A stretch of 64,000 nucleotides of DNA from Rhyacichthys aspro (taxonomy: Eukaryota; Chordata; Actinopteri; Gobiiformes; Rhyacichthyidae), in the NCBI GenBank assembly GCA_036850595.1, contig CM072148.1, positions 23,244,731-23,308,730 on the forward strand. Direction: 5' to 3'. The notes below the pieces were generated by a model. That model did not search any database, was not told where the DNA came from, and was given only the letters and a program-made list of their open reading frames with translations. Position 1 is the stretch's first letter. Each line of letters starts with the position of its first letter. Position numbers and translations under genes: made by a program. Below are positions 50,301 through 61,456 of the stretch, piece after piece.

Positions 50301-53300
50301 ACTGGTCCTGGTCTTCTATGTGCCGCTGGAGGTGAATTCTGCCAGTCACACATCAACAAGAAAAAACTATGGTCACAGTAATGTTTAAAGCTGGACTACT
50401 CCAGTCATTGATCAAAACTATCTACTATCATCCTGACAGAATGCACCAGTGACTAACCTGTTGAAATCTGGTAGTTTGTCGAGGTCAATTAAGGCAGAAT
50501 GTGTGGTGATCTTTGATGGATTAAACTCAGAGATCAGTTCATCCATCCTCCGTCCCATTCGATTAGCTGCAACACAAATATATATTTTCTTCCATTTGTA
50601 TTAAAATTTTTCAGGACTTGACATTTGCCAAATTTTTATGACCAAAGATAGCCCAACAAATGCGTTTCTTCCTTCATAACTCAACTGATAAAATAGATGT
50701 TATACAATTTTCAACTGTTATTTTCCCCGTCATGTAACTGTGTTTATAAAAATAAATTTACAAATAAATACTTCTAAACTAATTCTATGTGTGGTTTAAT
50801 AAGTATTATTATATATGACAATGACACAACATTATCTACAATTCCACAAGTAAACAAAACAATTGACACCCCTAACTTTTTGAAACCTGGAAAAATGTTG
50901 TGACTCCCAGTAAAACTCAATCTTATTGGGGATAAATTCATATAATATTCATAATTGAATAGCTTTTATTTATTCAAAAATATTTTGAAGAAAATTAAAT
51001 TTTGAAGAATTATTTCTCGCCTCGAACCTACCTGACTATATCTTTGGTTAATATTTTATTTAAATAATTATTGTCCAGTGCCGAAACTAACACTCCAAAA
51101 GTTTTTCATGTGGTTCATTTTCTTTGGTGGTAACAGTGGTGAAGGAAGTACTTAATTCCTCTACTTAAGTAAAAGTACAGATAAAGAGGTAGAAATGTAC
51201 TCAAGTAAAAGTATTACGTACAAGTACTTGCTTTTAAATGTAGTAAGTATGAAAGTAAAAGTATTTGACCCAACTTCAACATATAATCAGTATAAAATAG
51301 ATTTATTTTATTCAATATAAAATAGGTTGGTTAGATAATAATTAAGAAGGATTTAAAAACTCATTAATAGAGGTTGACCAATAAGGTTTTTTTAAAGGCC
51401 GACGCCGATATCTTTAGAACCTGAACAGCCGATGTTTTTGGGCCGATATAGAGGGCAGATTTTTATAAATTAATGAATAAAACAAAAGTGATGCCTAAAA
51501 AGTTATGTTGAAAAGAATCGCCCTTGTTTTTGTGATAATAATTTTGCATAGCATTCAACCAAGTTACGCAAACTCCTGCGTGAACACGTTACCGTAATGA
51601 ACCCATAAAGATACAGGTTAACAATCTCGCAATATCTTAAAAAAAAAGTTTACAACATTGTCCGAGGCTAAAGGCAAACCCACAGCAGGTTTTGGCTTGG
51701 TCTTGCTGTATCGTTGGCATATCTCGCAGTTGCGTATTATTCCCTTTATTTCCGGAGCTTTGAATGAGTCTTTGTAACCGATCAGCAGATGCATGTCAAA
51801 ACTGCTTGTGAAGTTTTAGGACTTTTTTGCATCAGTCAACATTTTGTCCATCACTACAAGAATTTCTTCTTCAGCTTGGATTTCTCTTGATCTGTTATGT
51901 CAACACAATAATGTCCAGTGCTCAGCAGCAGTAGTGGTATATCAGACTGAACGACTTCTGTTTCAATTTGACACTTTGCGAGTCCTATTTTTGCAGGTAG
52001 TTTCACTTTTCTTGTGGAACAAATTACATTTCCATCACCAAACCGGAATGGTCTGCAACTGGAGGCTTCTGTTTGTATATTGTATTTACTTTATCTGACT
52101 AAGGTCCTTTAAGTAGCTCTCCAGCTACTTCTGTTCGCATACTATGCAAGTGAAGGGGTGTCAATAATAGCTGATCTAAGGGATTCAGTCAAAAATATTA
52201 TATTCAATGTTATTTGGAGGTGTCTTTGTAAACAAAGTTATGTAACATTTCTCAACATCTGCATCTTCTGTTAATCTAACTTGTTCATTTTTCTTATGGG
52301 GACAGTCCTTAGCCGATCTCTTACCAAACTTATCCAGTGGATTGGTGCCTGGTAATGGTTGCCGCTGTTGTTGACCACTTTGCAATGTTGTGTTATTCCG
52401 CTTGTACTTTACAGCAGGTCTTTGATCCATGAAGAATGCTGCTTCTTGATTTACTTGTGTTTAATACACTTGACATTTTACCACCAAAAATCCTTTTTAG
52501 CGCTGATTTAATAGAGCTGAACGTTAGTTCCGTGCACGCAATGCCAGTTGCCTGCGCTTCTCGTCTAAACAGGCCATGTCTAGCATCTTAAATGCTAACA
52601 CAGCATCAGGCAATGTCATGTTGTACTTTTTCATCCAGTTGTATCTCTGTCAAGTCAATAATGAAGTCTGCCATCCTTTGAAACACAGTCAAAATGCGAG
52701 TACACTAAATAACCACAATCCTTTTCTTCCTTTAAGAAAACGGCATCAAGCTTAGCTAACAACGCCGCTATCCCCATAGCTGATTCCCGGGCTCTCCCTT
52801 CAAAAGCCAAAGCCACAGTCAAGGCTTGCTTCTTTTTGCCAAGCTCTGTAACTCATCTCCAGATATTGATTTCATTTTTCCAGCGCTTTGTCAAATATCA
52901 GAGGAACTTTGTAATTAACCATCCTCTGCTACCATGTTAAATCCGGTAAACATGAAGTTTATATATCTTTTACTCCCTTTATTTGACGCACAGTAGCACA
53001 AACCGAAAGCCGCCATGGCATTCAACTGGGAACACCCAAGATATGTAAACTCTTGCGTGATAACCATGGTGATAACACCATTACCGTAATGAACCCATAA
53101 AGATACAGGTTAACAGAATGTCCAGCCATCTGTTTGTGACCTCAGGCTGAATACTTGAAAATCCTCTAATGTGGCTGAATTAAAATCATTCTGCACGGAA
53201 TGATGGGCCAACATTCTTCCACAGCGATGTAAAAGACTCATTGCCAGTTTTCTCAAACGCTTGATTGCAGCTGTTGCTGGGACCACCCCTTTTTAGGTTA

Positions 53301-56300
53301 AGGGGGCAACTACTTTATCACATAGGGCTAGGTAGGTTTGTATAGCTTTTTTTCCCTGAATAAATAAAATCATCTATTAAAAACTGCATTTTGAATTTCC
53401 TTGCCTTATCTTATGTCTAATATTTAAATTTTTTGATGATCTGAACAAGTGTGACAAACTCGCAAAAAAAAATAAGCAATTAGGAAGGGAAAAAATTTTC
53501 ACGCTTTTTCACACCATTGTATGAAGATGAACTGGTATGGGGGTACAAGTTAAATTACCTCAATTTACCATCCCTCACACTTCAGGAAGCAGACTGCAAC
53601 ATAACAGAGCAAGTGCTGAAGTAAATAGTCAGAGACTGAGATGTGTGTGTAGTTTATGGATGAAATGAAGAAACTCTGTTCTTACTCGCTGTTGCTTTGA
53701 CGGACAAAGACGGGGCAGAGAGAGTGAGTGTAGGCAAATCAGTGGCACAGCGTAACAAATATCACAACCTTAATTATAAAACGATAGTAAAGACACTGTT
53801 TTATCTTAAAAACCTGACATATTATCCAGCACTACTCTGATGTTTGATTTGTTTGTGTTTATTTGGAAAAGCTGTTTCCATTTCATTTTGTGAGAATAAA
53901 CTTATCTCAAAAAAGACAAAATACACAAGGAAAAAAGTTTTGTTTTCTTCAATAAATTCTAATTTTTTTATTCCTCCATGTATTCCATGCTGACCCCTGT
54001 TTACTGTTATTTACTGTTTACTTTGTTAAATAAAATATAAAGACTTACTGTCAAACCCAGAGCCACAGTTGGTGGTGATATCCAGCAGAGCCTCTGGCAG
54101 AACTCCCTCCTTTTTGAACCTCTCGATAAATATGTCGCCCTGCCTCTTAGACAACTTGCTGCCATCTTTGTTCATGAGCAGTGGCAGGTGTCCGAAGGTT
54201 GGAGGCTGCCATTCCAGAGCTCGGTACATCAGGAGGTGTTTAGACGTGGAGATGAGCCACTCTGAGCCACGCAGCACGTGGCTTATACTCATGTAATGGT
54301 CGTCCACTATGTTGGCCAGGTGATAGGTGGGAAAACCATCCGCCTTCACTATGACAGGGTCCCCCTCTACCTGGACAAAAGAACAGGTAAGTTAAAGTGG
54401 CACTGTGCCATTTTTAGCCAGCAGAGGGCACAGATCCCTCTCTGAGCAACTGAACAAGTTTGAAAGAAAGAATGTGTCTTCTGAAATAGTAATAGTAAAT
54501 AGTAATAGTAGTTTTAACTATTTGTACAAATACGACTATGCTGGGGTCCAGTGTATTGGCCTATTTTCTTTATTATATTTATAGTGTGTTAAAGCGTCTC
54601 TTTCATGTCATCTCTCCCAATATGTCATTATTAACCCTCTTGGCTGCTTTGTCAACTAAGCCCTATTCTAAGAGCCAAGACGGAACTTTTTTTAATTGAA
54701 CTGAACTGAGCTCTTGGAACATCATCTTGGAAGGAAAATTATCTATGACAAATTTTTATGAACAAAGTTACACATTTTTATGCATTGTGTATTGAATACT
54801 TCTCATACCCTCGTTTTACAATATAAGTTAAGTTGACAGTCAAATAAATACTGACAGTAACTTCCCTATACGTAAAATGAAGCAGTATTGTCTATCCAAC
54901 CTGTGCCACATCATGACGGTTCCATCCAAAGATCAGATCCTGAAAAGGCTCCACCCCCTCCTCCAGACGAAACCTGATAACATGACTCATACCCTGGGCT
55001 AGTTTCTCCTTGACCTGATAAGCCTGAAGGTGACGACACCTGTTGTCATACCTGGGCACAGAGAGAGGCACAGACACAATTCATCCTTTTGGGAAGCAGT
55101 CATTTGAAAGACTTTTATACAACCTGTGATTAGCCAGTTTATGTCACCTGGGTGTCTGTCCACTTCGTAAAGCCTCTTTTTTCAGGAGCTCCAGTCTCTG
55201 TGAGCTGCAAAAACAGTGATAGGCGTGACCAGAGAGAAGAAGCTGCTGAGCTGTTGAAGTGTACAGCTGGAGTCTTTGGGACTGCTGGTATGGACCCACA
55301 GGCCCTCCTCGCTGGGGGCTCTCATCTGGGGCAATACCTGAAAGTGGAACATACACAAGCTCCATGTGAGACATATGAAAAAAAAAACAAAAACAAAACA
55401 GTATACAGTATACAGTTGTCCCTCACTATAACGCGGTTCACCTTTCACGGCCGGTATGAACGCGCATTGTCTTCTGCGTCCTGATTGACTAAGGGAGAAC
55501 TCGTGCATTGTGTTCGACTAAGGGACTGTAGACCACTGTCAATCAATCTCCTCCGTGCCGTGTCTACAGTACAGAATGCATTCGGCTTGCCAAATTTACA
55601 TAAATGTTTGATCGCTAGCAGTGTGACTCTGAAGTGCTGTATGTTTGCAAGTTTTCTCCCTGAAAAAACCCACAATGTCGACAAAACATTCTGCACTGAC
55701 AAAGGCACCTGCGGTCGCACCCAAAAGGCAGAGGAAGATGCTAAGGTTTGAACTTTGAGAGTGTTTAAAGGTCCTATATTATACTATTTTGAACATTATA
55801 CAGTGTATTTTGGATACATTTAGGTTACTATATCACGTTTTGCAACATGAAACACACAATAATTATCTTATACAAGTGGTTTGGATGAGCTCTCATCAAG
55901 AGTCCAAAGTGAACGGTCTGATTTGGCGCGGTCACTTTAAGGCTCAGCTCTCCTGTGTTGGCTCCGCCCACTGATGACGTTACACTAGCGGAAACAGACT
56001 GAAGTAAACACGGTACATTGTAGGAATAACTTTTTCAGCAATGGCTTTGAGAGTAACTGAGCCGTATATCTTCGACCCAGAGTCTGACTCTGAGCAACAC
56101 AAAAACCTCGAAGGCTTCTACAAGATGTTTCTACTTGGTAAATGAGAAATTATTTATTGTGTATGTTTCTATGGCGTAGCCCGTACCATAGCGCGTGTTA
56201 ACTGCTTCTGTTTATAGGTGCACATGTGGAAATGGCCGTACAATGCCTACTGAAGTTGAGAATGTATGCTGCCTGGAGACTCCTAAGGTAGCTGTTGTGC

Positions 56301-56882
56301 AGTATATTGAAAGTAAAGTAAAAGTATTGATGGTAAGTAAGCTAACACAGTAGCAGCGATGCTTCTCTGTGTCTGAGCACGGCACTTGTTGACAGTGCAG
56401 GAGAGAGGGGCTGGAGGAGTGTGGAGGAGCACTTCCTGGAGAGGAGTGGTTTATTTCACATATTGACGTCATTGCGTGAAACAGCTCGTTGAAAGGACTG
56501 TAGCTCAAACTAAATAAATTACTTAAACATGCGCGAATGAAACAAAACACAACTTTGGGTATGTGTTTGAGATAGAAACAACGTTATAACATGGTTAAAA
56601 GCTCAGAAAAGTCGATTTAGCATAATATGGGACCTTTAAACAAGAGAGAAATGTGAGAAAATGTTAATGCTTGTCTGAGAAAAGTGTATAAAGTGTGTGG
56701 TGAGGGGTTTTACAGCCTTAAAACATATATAATAATTGTAAAAAAATAAAGCTGACTACTTCGCGGATTTCGCCTATTGCGGGGTGTTTTTGGAACGTAA
56801 CCCCCGAGGGACCACTGTATTTTAGGTTAAAGTCTGATATCTTGTGCATAAAAATAATGTTTACACAATATTACAAATTATA

Positions 56883-56929
<47 letters not shown>

Positions 56930-57642
56930 ATATATATATATATATTTGCACAGAGGCTGACTTTATGTTTTGTGTGTTGGGACTAATCAAGTAATGAAGG
57001 GTTTGCAAAACATTCATTTTGTTTGTGCAGCTTAGACACAGTATATCCACAGCAGAGCTGTACCTGCCCACTCCAACATGTCCTCAATGGACTGTGCAGC
57101 TCCAGGGACCAGTCTGCTCTGGTCCGTGTCTTCCAGCCGCAGGATAAATGAGCCTCCATATTTCTTAGCAAAAATATAATTGTAGAGAGCAGTCCGTAGG
57201 CCTCCAAGGTGTAGAAAACCTGCATCAAATTGAACACATACTTAAACACTAACAGAGGACACCATTTTAAATAAAGCTTATTGGTCTATACCTGAGTGAC
57301 CAGATTAATACTTTAAGTTTTACAGCTGTATTTTAATTATACAAATGAGGGGATGTGTGCAACATTATTCAGAAATTCCTGTCTTCTTTCTGTATGGTTT
57401 AAGTGGCTGGTTAATATGACATTTAGAGGTAGGTAATGTAGTAGCCTATTAGGCGTCTTTGGAGAACGCCTCTACCGCAGTGCTGTGTCTTTGAACGGCT
57501 CACCTGTGGGGCTGGGCGCGAACCTAACTCGGACCTCTCTCTGGCCCGTGGAACAGCACCTGACACCGCTGTTTAGCTTAGGCTTTAAACTGACAGTTCC
57601 CCTCAGACACAGCCGGCTACAGGATAGCAGCCAGGATGACAT
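47334..57642 (-). CDS. ears2: EARS2: mitochondrial glutamyl-tRNA synthetase
   Basis: Class I synthetase that charges tRNA-Glu in the mitochondrial matrix. Exons, 5' to 3' on the minus strand: 57642-57504, 57219-57064, 55337-55148, 55051-54901, 54370-54049, 50566-50458, 50338-50185, 49205-49075, 48994-48859, 47435-47334. Phases agree throughout: 1,590 nt, 529 aa, close to the usual vertebrate length. The first roughly 35 residues are Arg/Ser/Leu-rich without acidic residues, like a mitochondrial targeting peptide. The Rossmann-fold core starts at RVRFAPSPTGFLHLGG with the HIGH-type signature HLGG (50-53), followed by LRLEDTDQSR. SKLSKRQGD (283-291) is the KMSKS-type loop. The C-terminal half is helical and matches the anticodon-binding domain (KYRDVMKLLRLALSGLQHGP near the end). 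The long intron 5 (50,567-54,048) is packed with repeats. The exon 4 donor GTTGGA is weak but keeps the frame. Confidence 0.93.
47580..48130 (+). mobile_element. L1-like ORF1 fragment in EARS2 intron 9
   Basis: The frame 47,797-48,111 includes KVIDLESCRRRQTIQVHGLS followed by ESIEGG, which parallels the ORF1 relic at 24,680-25,060 (KVIDLKSCSR) and the L1 ORF1 coiled-coil/RRM junction. Start and end are degenerate. Confidence 0.6.
51130..51480. repeat. Two dispersed fish repeats in EARS2 intron 5
   Basis: 51,133-51,275 has the recurring motif ACTTAAGTAAAAGTA / ACTCAAGTAAAAGTA with AAGTACTTGCTTTT. 51,370-51,470 has GAGGTTGACCAATAAGG with GCCGACGCCGATA and GGGCCGATATAGAGG. Both texts are ones I associate with percomorph repeat families; neither codes. 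Confidence 0.5.
51550..53117 (-). mobile_element. Degenerate gag-like retroelement flanked by direct repeats
   Basis: On the minus strand about 52,860-52,680 reads QALTVALAFEGRARESAMGI, then LLAKLDAVFLKEEKDCGY. About 52,650-52,540 gives LPDAVLAFKMLDMACLDEK in a shifted frame. About 52,330-52,185 gives KDCPHKKNEQVRLTEDADVE, a zinc-knuckle-like edge. This order looks like a retrotransposon gag; the family is not certain. About 75-bp direct repeats, including TAATGAACCCATAAAGATAC, lie at about 51,555-51,623 and 53,040-53,116 and may be LTR remnants. No pol is seen. Confidence 0.5.
53118..53520 (+). mobile_element. Tc1-like 3' end fragment in EARS2 intron 5
   Basis: Starts with GAATGTCCAGCCATCTG and continues with AAAGACTCATTGCCAGTTTT and CACATAGGGCTAGGTAGGTT, as in the copy at 9,910-10,320. 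Internal deletions removed most transposase codons. Confidence 0.7.
55769..56635 (+). mobile_element. TTAA-flanked element nested in the Tigger copy
   Basis: TTAA at 55,765-55,768 and 56,636-56,639 flanks ends AGGTCCTATATTATAC and (reverse complement of the right end) AGGTCCCATATTATGC, a terminal inverted repeat of about 16 bp. Removing 867 bp plus one TTAA restores a continuous Tigger sequence. TTAA targets are typical of piggyBac-type elements, but the CCC-type tip is absent, so the superfamily is left open. Confidence 0.8.
56041..56330 (+). pseudogene. Cys-rich P2X7-tail-like cassette carried by the nested element
   Basis: A frame from ATG at 56,041 reads MALRVTEPYIFDPESDSEQ and runs to a possible splice donor (CTTG then GTAAATG) at 56,140. 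After TTTATAG, at 56,219-56,278, another frame reads CTCGNGRTMPTEVENVCCLE. The pattern C-x-C-G-N, MPT, E, CC-x-E resembles the cytoplasmic zinc-binding tail of P2X7 and the many stand-alone P2X7-tail-like fish genes; a Cys of the usual GNC is Gly here. The two pieces do not join in frame with the visible splice sites, so I call it a degraded copy. Confidence 0.5.
56885..56946. repeat. (TG)n and (TA)n compound microsatellite
   Basis: About 18 TG units followed by TATGTG and a TA run, between the Tigger element and EARS2 exon 2. Confidence 0.95.
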
Positions 57643-58000
57643 GTCCGCAAAACCGAGTCAAAGGGTGCAAAATGGGTGCCGAAAGAACACTCCGCCACAA
57701 GTTACCAAAGCCAAGACTGTCTTGTAGTTCGGTCTAATGAGTGTCTCTGCCGTCTCATTCAAATGACGGTGTGCGTCGGTACCAGATTCCATGGATGTAT
57801 TATTAGAACAGGACACTGGATGAATAAAAACAAAAAACATGGCCGTAGCACACCAAAAGTTTTTGGCTTCCGGGTTTATTTCCGCGTTAGCGCACTACGA
57901 CACTCGCGCATGCGGTCTGTTACCACTAGGTATGTTGGGGATGAACTGCGCCTCGCCTGGATTGTAGACGAGAGCAGACGGCAGCAGCAGGAGGCGGAGA
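57643..58000 (-). promoter_or_regulatory. EARS2 promoter area, CpG-richer
   Basis: Upstream of the EARS2 start codon. 57,850-57,990 has clustered CpGs (TTTCCGCGTTAGCGC, CTCGCGCATGCGG). In mammals EARS2 shares a head-to-head promoter with another gene; here I cannot recognise a plus-strand neighbour. The short plus-strand frame ending at 58,011 matches nothing I know. Confidence 0.4.
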
Positions 58001-58276
58001 AATTATTATAACTATTTAATTGATATTATAAGGGCTTTGCCTTGTGTGAAACTATCACAGTTTCGTAAATTATTGTATGCTCTATATTTGACAGCAGCAC
58101 AAACAGTTTCTGTCATTAAAACTTGTTTTGTTTGTCTGGATTTAACATAAGGAGAGCTGGTGGTTGAGTGAGTGGGGTGCTGGTGGATTATGGGTACGTT
58201 TCTGATCAACACTAAACTCAAAGCCAATTAGGTGTCTTTTAACCGTTGACAAGTGGGCGTTTCAGCCGCTGCAGTT

Positions 58277-58297
58277 GGGTTAGGGTTAGGGTTAGAA
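58277..58297 (+). repeat. Short telomere-like TTAGGG run
   Basis: GGGTTAGGGTTAGGGTTAG: about three units. A similar short run occurs at 11,175-11,192. Both are too short to indicate a telomere. Confidence 0.8.
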
Positions 58298-58595
58298 GTA
58301 CGCTGCATTCAACCCAGTGATTTCACCTCAGTGACGAAGCATTAGACGAGTGAATGAATGAACGATCAAGAGAGAGAAAATTAAACATGTTTTACTCTGC
58401 CAAAGCAACCAATACAGACATAATTTGATTGAAAAAAACAAACAAAAATATATTTCAATTTAATATTGTCAAAGAAAAATAACAGAGTGGGAAAACTAAC
58501 TAGAAACAGAAACAGAAAATGTACTGTCCATAGAAATACATTTATTTGTTCAGTAGAAAACTGGAAGCTGTGGTTGCCAGAATTACATTGTAGAA

Positions 58596-58881
58596 CAGAC
58601 CTGGGCATTTTAAGGCCCAGGGGCCACATCAGGCCCTCGACTTTCTCAGGTTTCAATACACATGTTGAGCCAGGCCTGGTTTTAGAACAAACTGAAAAAG
58701 TGGATCTAAAACAGAGGATGATGAAGCTGTGATGGTGGCATATATTTCACATATTTTTGCTTATAGTTTAAACAATATATGTTTTTATTGAGCGTAAGTG
58801 AGTTTACCATGTTAGCCCGGCCCTCCACAAGAGTCTCAGGTTTTAATGTGGCCCTTGGAGAAAAATAATTGCCCTCCCCTG
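58596..58881. mobile_element. hAT MITE, 286 bp, with 8-bp target duplication
   Basis: Ends CAGACCTGGGCA and (reverse complement of the right end) CAGGGGAGGGCA are imperfect inverted repeats. Flanks TTGTAGAA (58,588-58,595) and CTGTAGAA (58,882-58,889) differ at one base, fitting the 8-bp hAT duplication. It is non-coding and related to the partial copy at 34,935. Confidence 0.75.
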
Positions 58882-59344
58882 CTGTAGAAAATACAGAAAA
58901 GAAAACTTTTCAGTGAACTAATATTACATTTGATGTGGTTTTAACACATAACTAAAGACTACACTACACCTATTATGCACATAATGAGAGTTTTGAACTG
59001 AACTTTTTTAATTGTTAAAAAAGAGAGTGCTTCACGCAGTATTTGACACTGTACACTCTAAGATACTTGAGGTACACTCAATACACTCATTATCACCTAG
59101 ATGTGAAATTTAGTATCAACCCACAGTGGAAATATTTTATACATTAACATTGTGTTTAAAGTTTAAAAAGTACATGAACAGTAACATGGTGTGGAATAAT
59201 GACATGGCATTGGCTGCAGATACTACTTTACAGTGAACTGGGAAAGGAGTGTTTTGGCCCCAACTCTAAACATGGAATTCATAGATCTGTGCCTAGATTC
59301 AGTCGTTTTGGAAAATGGAGTTAACGTATGCAGTTGTGCCACAT

Positions 59345-60590
59345 AAACTACCTGGAACCCCAGGCCGTATGGCTGGCGTTGAAACATTTCCTACCTTTTC
59401 TCAAATACATATGTAAACAGACAAGAAGGGCTGCACTCACATCAGCTGCACACATTGGCACACGGACTGATTGTGTGGAGCTGCATTAACCTGTTGTTGG
59501 TTAGAGCCACACACGTCCCATGTTTACTGGGACCTGCTGTCCAAGGCGGGCAGTGGTGGACCTGTTTACGTCACAGGACACACCGCGTCAAATGTTTTTC
59601 TCCCTGGCCGATCAGTGCGCACTGATGGGCTTGGACGCTTCGGCGCAGGAGTGGCCGTGCGTCCTCCTGTGCACAGTTCCCCCATTAGAGCTGATCACTC
59701 CTACTATGAGTCTAGTCCGAGAGAGGAGCCTGTCCTTGATCCTCATTGCCCCCCACCAGTCGGCGAAGTTCTGACAGGCGGAGATATTTCAACTCCTGCA
59801 CGGCCGCCCATGGGCTCTACCCTGACGCAGGGATCTGACGCGGGGAGATCTTTCCCACCCAGAGCACCTGGCTTTGTGGGCCTGGCCCCTAAGTTCAACC
59901 ACAGTGGGTATCCCTGACATCGTCATCATTACTATTCAGAGCGCCAGGCCTGCTTCCACCCGTAGTGCCTATGATGGTAAATGGCGAGCATTTGAGGACT
60001 GGTGCGTAAAAGCGGGCTGCATGGCTCTTCAGACCGCGTGCGTGTCTGTTATTCTGACTTTTCTGCATGAGCTGCTGGATAAAGGACTGGTTTTCTTCAC
60101 TATTAAAGTGTACATGGCCGCTATATCTTGTGTGTCAGTTCATGAGGGGCGCGGAACGTCTCCGGCCGGTCTCGAGGGTTCTGACTGCCCCATGGGACTT
60201 GGGACAACAGTGATGGACGCCCTGGCTCGCTCACCTTTTGAGCCGTTGATCAGGCTGAGATTAAAATGTCCTTCTTTAAAACGGTTTTGCTCCTAGCGCC
60301 GGCCTCAGCCAAACGCGTGAGTGATACACATGCATATCTGTTAATATCTGGTTGAGCTGTGTGCTCTTTCCTCTCGCCCGTTTACCCTGGGGGAGCACGA
60401 GCGGCTCCATGCTCTTTTGTATCTTGCACCCATCGGGGTAAGCCCCTCACGAAACAGTCTCGTTGGATTGTGGATGCTATTGTCGCAGCAGTAGGTTTTT
60501 ATCCCCTGCAGGCTATCATTAGAGTGTGGGGGCAGTGCCAAATGTGCCTATGCAGTGCGCTTTTTCGGTCTTGGGGTAAACTGGGGTAAG
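59345..60590 (+). mobile_element. DIRS-like retrotransposon relic: RNase H end and tyrosine recombinase
   Basis: 59,348 onward reads NYLEPQAVWLALKHFLPFLK, the RNase H region of DIRS elements. About 59,550-59,770 gives VDLFTSQ and ALMGLDASAQEWPCVLLCTV, then PPLELITPTMSLVRERSLSL. About 59,935-60,300 gives a recombinase N-terminal part (STRSAYDGKWRAFEDWC, LSFLHELLDKGL-like, YMAAISCVS, SPFEPLIRLRLKCPSLK), followed by SAKRVSDTHAYLL and HRGKPLTKQSRWIVDAIVAA in other frames. Stops, frame shifts and lost catalytic blocks show it is dead. The RT and gag parts are missing. Confidence 0.75.
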
Positions 60591-61010
60591 ATACGAACGA
60601 ATTTCGAAAGGGAATCGCGCTCACACTGCACTGCGCCTCACTCCTCCTCCACCAGCTCTTTTTATGTTCACTCCAGACAAACAAAGGTTTGAATGATAAA
60701 AACTGGTGATCCTGTCAAATATAGAGAACACAATCATTTAAGACAGTTTGCATAATACTCAATGACTTCATGAGATATTAAATACTGTATGTAAATCTAG
60801 GCATAACGCCTAGACCTCTGTTTATAGCACAATATCTAGTGGCCTAGTGACAACAAAATGAGCCAGACTTATCCAAATAAGCTTAAAAATGTAACAGTCC
60901 TCTGGTTCAACAGGAAACTAAAATCACAACGTTAAAGAGAACTTTGACTTCCACTTGGATCACACTGCCCTCTAGTGAGGGTAAATGTACTGTAAGCAGT
61001 TCCCAGCAAG
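60590..61010. repeat. Dispersed repeat, copy 2 (same family as 35,112-35,650)
   Basis: 60,595-60,665 (CGAACGAATTTCGAAAGGGA, GCGCTCACACTGCACTGCG) and 60,715-60,835 parallel copy 1 in the same order. Boundaries are uncertain; the left end lies next to the DIRS relic. Confidence 0.55.
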
Positions 61011-61456
61011 CCATTTTTAAGTCTTATCATCTGTTTAACAATAAAAACCTGCATAAATCTGAAAAATGTCAGCTGATAATGTTTTTTTTATTAATATTAA
61101 GTAACTGGGCTATTGTGTGATAAAAAGAAAAACTGGTTGAACCAGATCTTTTTGTAAGAGTCACGTCCTTGCGTATGCCCTCATGTGACTAAGTACACAT
61201 AATACCAATGTCACCTGCTCTCTCAGAGATCATGATTTACATTTTTGTCTAATGCCAATAAGAGCTTTAACAACTTTTATTACAGACAGAATCCCTTGCT
61301 TTTATGAGCTTTGGAGCCAAATACGTTTCTTCTTGTATATGTTGTAGCCTAAAACTGCATAGATAATGTATAAATGATTTGTCATACATTGATTCAGCCC
61401 TATAACAGATGATACAAATGTGTGAATGGATGTGTGCCTTTGTTTTTGTCACACAG

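Larger units (their letters stand above)
55413..56817 (+). mobile_element. Tigger/pogo-like DNA element, deletion derivative
   Basis: Ends CAGTTGTCCCTCACTATAAC and (right end, as written) CCCGAGGGACCACTG form imperfect terminal inverted repeats flanked by TA (55,411-55,412 and 56,818-56,819). MSTKHSALTKAPAVAPKRQR (from 55,676) looks like the start of a Tigger transposase, after which the element is deleted. About 534 bp remain once the nested insertion at 55,769-56,635 is removed. It lies in EARS2 intron 2, on the opposite strand. Confidence 0.8.

Noticed and set aside
57676..58011. Plus-strand frame of 111 codons in the EARS2 promoter area, as a head-to-head neighbour gene
   Set aside because: It overlaps EARS2 upstream sequence, resembles no known protein including the gene next to EARS2 in mammals, and ends without a plausible splice donor in frame.
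58277..58297. TTAGGG repeats as a telomere or telomere-fusion site
   Set aside because: Only about three units, and a similar short run occurs inside a Tc1 copy at 11,175; chance or local slippage suffices.
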